The translations under genes were made by a program, and so were the position numbers. Of a stretch of 64,000 nucleotides of DNA, positions 1 through 7,713 are shown one piece after another. The DNA lies in the NCBI RefSeq assembly GCF_020805785.1, contig NZ_JAJGZV010000005.1:124001-188000 (forward strand). The letters are read 5' to 3'. Every line of letters starts with the position of its first letter. Positions within the stretch are counted from its first letter, which is position 1. This DNA is from Flavobacterium chungbukense. GTDB taxonomy: Bacteria; Bacteroidota; Bacteroidia; Flavobacteriales; Flavobacteriaceae. The notes under the pieces were generated by a model. The model was not told where the DNA came from, did no database searches, and was given only the letters and a program-made list of their open reading frames with translations.

Positions 1-496
1 CCTTTAAATTTGAATTGATAAAACGGGCTCCAACCGCCATCGAGAATTTTTCGCTCAATTTTAATGAGTAAGATCCGTCTAATGCGAATTCATTTGGACT
101 AACTTCACGTACTGCTTCATTTGGATCTCCTGTATATCTTAATTCGATTCCTCCAAATCCGAAATAGCGAAAACTTGTGGCAAAAGCACTTTTTTCGTTG
201 ATTTTGTTGTAATAAGTTAATTGGCCTAAAGAAATATCATTGGCAAGATCGGTCAGGTAAGGAGTGTAACTAATAGAAAGACCTTGTGCGTCTTCTGAAA
301 AGGCATATTTTGCAGGATTCCACTGTTGCGAGAAAACGTCGGCAGAAGTTGCGACTCCTTGATCTGCTAAACCTGCTGCTCTAGCATCTGCTGCTACCAT
401 TAAAAAGGGAACTCCAGTAACGATGGGTCTTGATTCTTGAGCTTTTGAGCTGCAAAAAATAAAAAAACAGATTAATAAAAGTGATATTTTTTTCAT
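1..496 (-). CDS. porV: Type IX secretion outer membrane protein PorV (LptO), 3' end cut off
   Basis: The minus-strand frame starts at an ATG ending at 496 and runs off the window edge, giving about 165 residues. It opens with a signal peptide and then a stretch beginning ESRPIVTGVPFLMVAADARA, the N-terminal hallmark of PorV/LptO, a FadL-like outer membrane beta-barrel. In the type IX secretion system PorV shuttles cargo with C-terminal domains to the surface attachment complex and works with the signal peptidase PorU. It lies 42 bp downstream of porU on the same strand, so the two are probably co-transcribed, as in F. johnsoniae. The 3' end is missing, so the barrel cannot be judged. Confidence 0.9.
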   Translation of the reverse strand, partial: MKKISLLLICFFIFCSSKAQESRPIVTGVPFLMVAADARAAGLADQGVATSADVFSQQWNPAKYAFSEDAQGLSISYTPYLTDLANDISLGQLTYYNKINEKSAFATSFRYFGFGGIELRYTGDPNEAVREVSPNEFALDGSYSLKLSEKFSMAVGARFINSNLK

Positions 497-538
497 TGGT
501 GGGACTAATTGTTTTTGGTGGTGCAAATATATATAATA

Positions 539-3500
539 TTATAGGATGACAAGCTTTTCGTATTTTTCTGCTTTTTTATTTGTTAAATTTGATTTTACAG
601 TAAGTTTGTAAATGTATACTCCTTTTCCGATTCTGTCTCCAAAATCGTCTTTTCCATCCCATGTTATATCTCGCGATAAAAATCCTTCTGTTGTTATGGT
701 TTGATTTTTTGTCCAAACTACTTTTCCTGTAATAGTCATTACCTGCACCTGTACATCTAAAGGTTCGTAAGGTCTATTGTGTGAAAACCAAAATTGAGTG
801 TAAGTTGAAAAAGGATTTGGATAATTAAGAACGTGCGACAGTGTTAATGAGTCGTCTCCTACTACTGTAAACTGAATTTCGCTTGTGACAGGGTTATTAT
901 AAACATCCCAAGCGGTAAAGCTTATAGTGTGTAATCCTGGAGTTAAATTTCTAAGCGGAAAACGTAAATTTCCGTTGGTGTAATCGTCTAATTTTGTCTG
1001 ATAATAATCATTCAAAATATAAGGATTGCTTACATCTCCATCTAAAATTGCTACAATATCATGCCCGATTCCACTTGCTGTATTGATCCCGTTTTCGTCT
1101 TCTAAGAAGGCTAAAAGAAAAGGAGATTCGTTGGTGATGCCTCCAGATACAAAAGTTTCGTCGTTCATATATAACTTAACTTTTGGGCTAATATTGTCCT
1201 GAGGTGCATTTTCGTTAATTCCGCCAATTTTAATGACGTTATTATAGCCAGTTTGATTTTCTAATGATTCATTTTTTTTAGAATAAAAACTGATTCTGCC
1301 GTTGTCGACAGGAATTCTAATATCTCTTGGCACGACAAAGCTAAATTCAAATTGTCCGTTGGTTATAGAAGCATTTCCTCTAAAAATAGTTTCTCCTAAA
1401 GTTTTAAACTGCATAACTGGACTGTTGCCGTCATTGTTTAAGGTAGAAGCTGTAATCATTTTATCAAAGATAGCTGTAGCTAATTCTCCGTTGTAATTAC
1501 TTAGAAGAACGTTGTTTTCATCTGTTATTTCTCCTGAAATTTTAATTTTTGAAAGTGATTTAAAATCTGGAATTGGCTGTGAAATCGCAATATCATTTAC
1601 TTTTGTTAAATTAATTTTTGGTTTAGGAATGGCAAGCATTAAAGCTGGATCTCCCAAATAGAAAATTACATTACTTGAAGAACTTGGATTTTCGTTTTTT
1701 GAAATTCGCAGTGTTTCAGCAATTGTATTGTATTGATTTGATCCGTAAGACAATAAGTTTTTGCTTAAACTGTCGTTGAAATTTTCTGCGTTAAACTGTC
1801 CGATGGATCGAATTGTGGTCAGCATAGAAATAGCACCTCCTTTTGGATTCCAAAAAGTATACTCACCGGCTGTTGGTCGTGTTGGGTCGTCAAAACGAGA
1901 AAATTCACAAGTTATCGTTATAAAAAGAGGATATTTATATTGATTATTTAAATTCTGGCCGTCTGATTTTTCCCAAATTCTCTCGCTTGCCAAGCCATCT
2001 TCACCTCCGTGGCCTAAATAGTTAAAAACTAAAGCGCCTTTTTCGAAAGCATCAAAAATATCTGTTCTTGCTTTAGGGTAGCGAGAACCTCCAGCCGAAG
2101 CTTCTTGAGTGTAAGCATCTAAGAGTATTTTATCGATATTAAAAAATGGCTTTTCTGTAGCAATCACATCTGCTAAGGCATTTTGACGAGATTGCAAAGT
2201 GGCGTCTGAACTTTGGTCAGAATCGTCGCTTATTAGAATAAAATTATTTCTCCAGTTTCCGTGAGATTTAATATCGTGATATTCCAGTACTTTGTTTACC
2301 ATTTCACTCGCCTGCGCATTGTCTGAGACTAGCATTCTTCCTACGGCTATATCAATTCCTCCGAAAAAAGAAATTATATTTCCTTCATCGGCATCCATTA
2401 ATCCAAAAAAATCATCAGATGCAAAAGAAGATTCCCCAACTGTATTGCTATTTAAGGAATGGTAAATAGGAACAATATTAGTGTTGTTAGAAATTCGGTC
2501 TTTATAGTCGTAAGAAGCATCTCCAAAAAGATTGACATATTTAATTCTTTTGTCAGGAGAAGATGCATTGTCGTAAATATATTTAATGCAATTTCTTATA
2601 GCGCTAATGTCTTGTTTGCCCGAAGAGAATTCTTGATAGATATTTTCGAGGGCAATTACTTTTACAATTAAATTAGAATTAGTACGGTGAAAAGTGGCTA
2701 GTTTTTCTGCTTGCGAGCTTAATGATCTTGGAGTTATAATGACATAATCGACATCTTGAAAACTGTTTTGATTGTTTTTAAGCAAAGTGCCTTTAAGGTT
2801 TTGATTTGCAATTTTTGATTGGCTTTCTTTTAAAGGAGTGTAATAATCTGTTCCATCAATTGCAATATATTTTCTGATTTCGCCAAGAGCTGCTTTAAAA
2901 CTAAAAGAGGCTTGGGCCGAATTCTCTATTTTTGATACATTATATAGGTCTGTAATATCCCAGACTTGTGAGATAGCAGCAGCGTTTCCAATAGTATAGT
3001 TTGCAATGCCGATTGTTGAGCCAGCTAAGTCGTATTGAAATTTAAATTGTTTCCCTGTGCCTAAGAGTTTTCGCTTTGCGATTAAGTTAATGTAATCAAG
3101 GTAGCCTTTGGATCCTGGAACACCATTATTGTTGTAGTTAAGTTTGATTTTGATGTTGTCAGTGCCGTTGAAAGTAGTGTTGGCAGGTAGTTTTCCGTTG
3201 TAATATTTAGTGTCAGAGTTTGTGATTAAAGAATTAAAAGAAATGTTTCCGATATTTTGACCATTTGACGAAACGGTAAAAGAAGTGGGAGTGTAGGCTG
3301 CAGAAGCCGCATTTATTTCGATTTTAACAGGAACAGAAGTTTCTAGATTTGGAAAACTAAAAGAAAATTCTTGTTCTTGATTGATGTCAAATGATTCTCC
3401 TAGCCATTGTCTTCCTAAGTGCGCGATGTTTGTCAGGTCAGTTTCATGCGATTGATAGTCATCAAACGTATTAAGTTCTAAGGTTGTGTTTCCAGTTGGC

Positions 3501-4375
3501 TGAATTAAGTTTGAAATTCGCTTTCCTTCGTTTCCTACACTTGTAATGTAGTAATAAGATTTAGTGCTGTAAAGATTGATATTGGTCTGACTTTCGGTAT
3601 TCCAATTGTCAACTCCTTCGGCATAAAAAAGGATAAAATCTTCATTGTTGAAAACACCATCATTTTCACCTGAAATTAGAATAGCATTTTCTATTAAATC
3701 TTCAGGATAATAAATATTATTTGCCAAAGGAAGCATTCGTCCGCCGTTTCCATAGATTTTAATTCTTCTAGGGTCAACTTTAGAAGGGTCAAAACCAAGA
3801 CTTTGTAAGAAAGATCTGGAAATTTTATATACTCCTGATTTTTCGACATAAAAGCGATACCAATCTCCAGAAGCTAATACAGAATTTGAAATCACAGCGC
3901 TTTTTTGAGTAATTGTCGTATTGTTTGATTTTGAAGTTGAGCCATTGGAAGAGTAGGAGAAAGATTTTATTCTTTTGAAACCATTTCCATCTTTAATAAT
4001 GGGCGAAAGAATTAAAAAAGCTTGTTGATTTCCGCGTGAAGTAACTACTTTTAGTGACTCATTTGGCTTTTCGGGAATGTTATTTTGAATTAAATCGCCA
4101 AGATCAGCTGCAGAAATTTGCTCATACGAGAGGTTTGATATTTGTATTGAATTAGCGTTAGAAAACAAAGATTGATTCAAATTAAGCATTAAGGTTGTGC
4201 TTTTCTTAGTGGTATCAAAGCGAAAACTGTTGCCGGAAAAATAAGGAATAACAAGTTTTTGTTCTCCGTAGTTCATCTCTTTTTTACCTTGCCAATCTAT
4301 TGTGAAGTTCCCATTTACCTGAGAAAGACAGATAATTGGGAGCAAAAAAAGATATATTTGTAGCGCTCGTTTCAT
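539..4375 (-). CDS. porU: Type IX secretion system sortase/signal peptidase PorU
   Basis: This 1278-residue secreted protein has an N-terminal signal peptide (residues 1-19) and a gingipain-type C25 peptidase core. The core shows the catalytic-His region YLGHGGEDG and the Cys region ITITCEFSRFDDP. The last ~95 residues, starting NYPNPFS and ending in IYKLTV...KLVIL, resemble a T9SS C-terminal domain, which PorU is known to retain. PorU removes the C-terminal signal of T9SS cargo at the outer membrane and attaches cargo to the surface. Length and domain order fit the family. It is divergent from gldJ and upstream of porV, the order known in F. johnsoniae. Confidence 0.95.
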   Translation of the reverse strand: MKRALQIYLFLLPIICLSQVNGNFTIDWQGKKEMNYGEQKLVIPYFSGNSFRFDTTKKSTTLMLNLNQSLFSNANSIQISNLSYEQISAADLGDLIQNNIPEKPNESLKVVTSRGNQQAFLILSPIIKDGNGFKRIKSFSYSSNGSTSKSNNTTITQKSAVISNSVLASGDWYRFYVEKSGVYKISRSFLQSLGFDPSKVDPRRIKIYGNGGRMLPLANNIYYPEDLIENAILISGENDGVFNNEDFILFYAEGVDNWNTESQTNINLYSTKSYYYITSVGNEGKRISNLIQPTGNTTLELNTFDDYQSHETDLTNIAHLGRQWLGESFDINQEQEFSFSFPNLETSVPVKIEINAASAAYTPTSFTVSSNGQNIGNISFNSLITNSDTKYYNGKLPANTTFNGTDNIKIKLNYNNNGVPGSKGYLDYINLIAKRKLLGTGKQFKFQYDLAGSTIGIANYTIGNAAAISQVWDITDLYNVSKIENSAQASFSFKAALGEIRKYIAIDGTDYYTPLKESQSKIANQNLKGTLLKNNQNSFQDVDYVIITPRSLSSQAEKLATFHRTNSNLIVKVIALENIYQEFSSGKQDISAIRNCIKYIYDNASSPDKRIKYVNLFGDASYDYKDRISNNTNIVPIYHSLNSNTVGESSFASDDFFGLMDADEGNIISFFGGIDIAVGRMLVSDNAQASEMVNKVLEYHDIKSHGNWRNNFILISDDSDQSSDATLQSRQNALADVIATEKPFFNIDKILLDAYTQEASAGGSRYPKARTDIFDAFEKGALVFNYLGHGGEDGLASERIWEKSDGQNLNNQYKYPLFITITCEFSRFDDPTRPTAGEYTFWNPKGGAISMLTTIRSIGQFNAENFNDSLSKNLLSYGSNQYNTIAETLRISKNENPSSSSNVIFYLGDPALMLAIPKPKINLTKVNDIAISQPIPDFKSLSKIKISGEITDENNVLLSNYNGELATAIFDKMITASTLNNDGNSPVMQFKTLGETIFRGNASITNGQFEFSFVVPRDIRIPVDNGRISFYSKKNESLENQTGYNNVIKIGGINENAPQDNISPKVKLYMNDETFVSGGITNESPFLLAFLEDENGINTASGIGHDIVAILDGDVSNPYILNDYYQTKLDDYTNGNLRFPLRNLTPGLHTISFTAWDVYNNPVTSEIQFTVVGDDSLTLSHVLNYPNPFSTYTQFWFSHNRPYEPLDVQVQVMTITGKVVWTKNQTITTEGFLSRDITWDGKDDFGDRIGKGVYIYKLTVKSNLTNKKAEKYEKLVIL

Positions 4376-4457
4376 GCCTCAAAAATACGGGTTTAAATTA
4401 AAAATATTTTAGTAAGTAAAAATATAGTATTTCATGTTATAGTAATAATAAAAAGTA

Positions 4458-4465
4458 TATTTTTG
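4458..4465 (+). promoter_or_regulatory. Possible -7 promoter box for gldJ
   Basis: TATTTTTG followed by CG matches the Bacteroidota -7 consensus TAnnTTTG. It lies about 118 bp before the gldJ start in the 207-bp gap between divergent porU and gldJ. No clear TTG -33 element is visible, so this is a motif match only. Confidence 0.4.
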
Positions 4466-4582
4466 CGTTCGTAACTATAGGTTATTTTCTGGTAAAAAAA
4501 CAGTGAAATAAAATTATTAGAACGGATGTTGCTAATTAAATGTTAATTATTATATTGCAGCACCTAAATTTATCACCTAAGA

Positions 4583-6274
4583 ATGAGTATGAAAGTAAAC
4601 AAAATTGTAGCCTTGCAATTAATGATGTCAATGGTATTGATGTTGGGCACGGCTAGTTGTAGCAAAAAATCGAGTTCCACTCACGCTTCGAGAGCAACTG
4701 GCTGGGATGTAGATAGTCAGAATGGAACTGCTGCTAGAAATGCAGGTAAAAAACAACAGGCTGGTCCTGGTTTGGTTTTTGTTGAAGGAGGTACGTTTAC
4801 TATGGGTAAAGTACAGGATGATGTTATGCACGATTGGAATAACACACCAACCCAACAACACGTTCAGTCATTCTATATGGATGAAACCGAAGTTACAAAC
4901 GGTATGTACTTAGAATACCTAGAGTGGTTGAAAAAAGTTTTTCCACCAACAGAAGAAAATTACAAGAATATTTACGAAGGAGCATCGCCAGATACCCTTG
5001 TTTGGAGAAATCGTTTAGGATACAACGAAACGATGACTAATAACTATTTAAGACACCCATCTTATGCGAACTACCCAGTAGTTGGTGTTAACTGGATTCA
5101 AGCAGTTGAATTTAGTAAATGGAGAACAGACCGTGTTAACGAAGCTGTTTTAGAAAAAAATGGTTACCTTAAAAAAGGAGCTAAAACAAATGAAGTTGGT
5201 GCAGATAACGCATTCAACACAGAAGGTTACTTAATGTCTCCAAGCACAGCACGTGGAGGTAGCGAAGAAATCGTGTTAAAGAAAAACCCAACAGGAAGAA
5301 GACCTAAAGCAGGTAAAGATGGTGTAGTGCCAGAAGAGAAAAATGTTTACGCACAACGTTCTTCAGGAATCATCTTGCCAGAATACAGACTTCCTACTGA
5401 AGCAGAATGGGAATATGCCGCTGCTGCTGATGTTGGACAAAGAGAATACAATATCTATAAAGGGCAAAAGAAATATCCTTGGTCTGGAGATTATACACGT
5501 TCTTCAAAACGTAAAAATAAAGGAGATCAATTGGCTAACTTTAAACAAGGAAACGGTGATTACGGTGGAATTGCAGGATGGTCAGATGACGGAGCAGATA
5601 TTACAAATTCTGTAAAAAGCTATGCTCCTAATGATTTCGGATTGTACGATATGGCAGGTAACGTAGCAGAATGGGTTGCCGATGTTTACAGACCTATTAT
5701 TGATAATGAAGCGAATGATTTTAACTACTATAGAGGAAATCAATATGCTAAAAACAAAATTGGTAAAGACGGTAAAGTAGAAATTGTTACAACTTCTACA
5801 ATTAAGTATGATACTTTAAGCAACGGTAAAGTTATTGCAAGAAACCTTCCAGGAGAAATTGCTCAAGTACCAGTTGATGATCAAGAAACATATTTGAGAA
5901 CAAATTTCAGTACAAGCAACAATATCAACTACAGAGATGGTGATAAACAATCTTCTAGATATTTTGATTTTGGAGATTCAGAGTCTGGAGCAAAAGCAGA
6001 TCAAGCAATGTACAACTCACCTAAACATAATGTTACAACAGATAGTTTAGGTAAAATGATCAGAAAGTATGATAACTCTAGTAAACGTACTACTTTAATC
6101 GATGATAAAGTAAGAGTTTATAAAGGAGGTTCTTGGAGAGATAGAGCTTATTGGTTAGATCCAGCTCAAAGAAGATATTTCCCTCAAGACATGGCAACTG
6201 ATTACATTGGATTTAGATGTGCAATGTCTAGAGTAGGTTCAAAAGCTGAAAAAAGAAAATCACCTAGAAACTAA
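4583..6274 (+). CDS. gldJ: Gliding motility lipoprotein GldJ
   Basis: The 563-residue lipoprotein has a signal peptide with lipobox LGTASC (Cys26) and a formylglycine-generating-enzyme/sulfatase-modifying fold. That fold runs from about residue 63 (VFVEGGTFTMGK) to the C-terminal YKGGSWRDRAYW...GFRCAMS. GldJ is a structural lipoprotein needed for gliding and for stability of the GldK/type IX secretion machinery. Its FGE-like fold is thought to be non-catalytic. The position between porU and murF matches F. johnsoniae. The start at 4583 is followed by a second Met at codon 3 (MSMKVNK), so either could be used. Confidence 0.95.
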   Translation: MSMKVNKIVALQLMMSMVLMLGTASCSKKSSSTHASRATGWDVDSQNGTAARNAGKKQQAGPGLVFVEGGTFTMGKVQDDVMHDWNNTPTQQHVQSFYMDETEVTNGMYLEYLEWLKKVFPPTEENYKNIYEGASPDTLVWRNRLGYNETMTNNYLRHPSYANYPVVGVNWIQAVEFSKWRTDRVNEAVLEKNGYLKKGAKTNEVGADNAFNTEGYLMSPSTARGGSEEIVLKKNPTGRRPKAGKDGVVPEEKNVYAQRSSGIILPEYRLPTEAEWEYAAAADVGQREYNIYKGQKKYPWSGDYTRSSKRKNKGDQLANFKQGNGDYGGIAGWSDDGADITNSVKSYAPNDFGLYDMAGNVAEWVADVYRPIIDNEANDFNYYRGNQYAKNKIGKDGKVEIVTTSTIKYDTLSNGKVIARNLPGEIAQVPVDDQETYLRTNFSTSNNINYRDGDKQSSRYFDFGDSESGAKADQAMYNSPKHNVTTDSLGKMIRKYDNSSKRTTLIDDKVRVYKGGSWRDRAYWLDPAQRRYFPQDMATDYIGFRCAMSRVGSKAEKRKSPRN

Positions 6275-6292
6275 TTTTTAGAAATTCTATAT

Positions 6293-6346
6293 AAAAAATT
6301 CCAAATTCCAAGAGCTGAATATTCAGTCTGGAATTTGGAATTTTTT
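6293..6346 (+). terminator. Long-stem terminator after gldJ
   Basis: Arms of 18 bp at 6293-6310 and 6329-6346 (core ATTCCAAATTCCA / TGGAATTTGGAAT) are perfect complements. The right arm runs into a T-run. The 18-bp loop contains its own palindrome, CTGAATATTCAG. The same ATTCCAAATTCC stem recurs at 48911 and 55586. Confidence 0.75.
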
Positions 6347-6389
6347 TATTGTTTTTTTCTACTTTTATACTCTATTAAAAAATTTATAA

Positions 6390-7676
6390 ATGAATATTCA
6401 AGACATTCATAACTTGTTTTTACAATGCGGTTCTCTTTCTATTGATACCAGAAAGATTGAGAAGAATTCAATGTTTTTTGCAATTAAAGGAGAAAATTTT
6501 GATGCCAATACATTTGCCAAAGAAGCTTTAGATTTAGGAGCTTTATTTGTTGTAATAGACAACGAATCTTATTTTGTTGATGAAAGAACTATCGTGGTTA
6601 AAAATAGTTTGGAAACGCTTCAGGAATTGGCAAAATTCCATCGTTCTTATTTGGGACTTCCCATTGTGGCATTAACTGGAAGCAATGGAAAAACAACTAC
6701 CAAAGAATTAATCAATGTTGTATTGTCTAAAAAGTTTAAAACCAAAGCTACAATTGGAAATTTAAACAATCATATCGGCGTACCGTTGACTTTACTTTCT
6801 TTTACCAAAGAAACTGAGGTTGGAATTGTTGAAATGGGTGCTAATCATCAAAAAGAAATTGAATTCCTTTGTCAGATTGCACAACCAGATTTTGGTTATA
6901 TTACCAACTTTGGAAAGGCACATTTAGAAGGTTTTGGAGGTGTAGAAGGTGTTATTGCTGGAAAAAGCGAAATGTATCAATATCTTTCGGCAAATCATAA
7001 AACAGTTTTTATAAATCTAGAAGATCCTATTCAAGTTGAGAAATCTAAAGGAATTAAATCTTTTACATTCGGTGTTAAAAATCAAAATGCAGATTTAAAT
7101 ATTCAGCAGATTGAAGCGAATCCGTTTGTAATTATAAATTATAATGACTTTCAAATAGAATCTCATTTAATAGGTCTTTATAATTCAAATAATATTAATG
7201 CAGCTGTTGCTATTGGTAAATACTTTGAGGTTCAAGAAGCTGATATAAAGAGCGCTATTGAAAATTATATTCCAGCGAATAACAGATCTCAGATGATGCA
7301 AAAAGGCTCGAATGAGATTATTTTAGATGCTTATAATGCAAATCCTAGCAGTATGGCGGTTGCGATTACTAATTTCCTTCAATTAGATAAAAAGAACAAG
7401 ATTATGATTTTGGGCGATATGTTCGAATTAGGTGATGAAAGTCTATACGAACATAAAGTTATTGTCGATTCATTAGCAGATCAAAAACAAGCACTATGTT
7501 TTTTAATCGGGAAAGCATTTTTTGCGAATCAAGTCTCCAATGAAAATATCCAATTTTTCGAAACATTTGATTTGTTTGCAGAGTACCTTAAGACTTTTAA
7601 TTTTAATTCCAATACCATATTGATTAAAGGCTCTAGAGGAATGGCGTTAGAGCGTTCTTTAGAGTATATTTCATAA
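6390..7676 (+). CDS. murF: UDP-N-acetylmuramoyl-tripeptide--D-alanyl-D-alanine ligase
   Basis: This 428-residue cytoplasmic Mur ligase catalyses ATP-dependent addition of D-Ala-D-Ala to the UDP-MurNAc-tripeptide, the last soluble step of peptidoglycan precursor synthesis. The ATP-binding P-loop ALTGSNGKTTTKE lies at residues 94-106. The central domain carries EMGANH, and the C-terminal domain carries DAYNANPSSM, which is typical of MurF rather than MurC/D/E. Length is normal. It follows gldJ by 115 bp, but a strong hairpin sits between them, so it may have its own promoter. Confidence 0.95.
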   Translation: MNIQDIHNLFLQCGSLSIDTRKIEKNSMFFAIKGENFDANTFAKEALDLGALFVVIDNESYFVDERTIVVKNSLETLQELAKFHRSYLGLPIVALTGSNGKTTTKELINVVLSKKFKTKATIGNLNNHIGVPLTLLSFTKETEVGIVEMGANHQKEIEFLCQIAQPDFGYITNFGKAHLEGFGGVEGVIAGKSEMYQYLSANHKTVFINLEDPIQVEKSKGIKSFTFGVKNQNADLNIQQIEANPFVIINYNDFQIESHLIGLYNSNNINAAVAIGKYFEVQEADIKSAIENYIPANNRSQMMQKGSNEIILDAYNANPSSMAVAITNFLQLDKKNKIMILGDMFELGDESLYEHKVIVDSLADQKQALCFLIGKAFFANQVSNENIQFFETFDLFAEYLKTFNFNSNTILIKGSRGMALERSLEYIS

Positions 7677-7680
7677 ATCA

Positions 7681-7709
7681 AAAGCCATTCTACTGAATGG
7701 CTTTTTTTA
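7681..7709. terminator. Bidirectional terminator between murF and the PUL regulator
   Basis: The perfect 9-bp arms AAAGCCATT and AATGGCTTT flank a 6-nt loop. A T-run lies on the murF side and an A-run on the other. The hairpin sits between convergent stop codons and can serve both genes. Confidence 0.8.
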
Positions 7710-7713
7710 TTTG

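Noticed and set aside
4380..4387. TATTTTTG on the minus strand as the porU promoter
   Set aside because: The start site would fall on or next to the ATG and give a leaderless mRNA. The motif alone is too weak to claim that.
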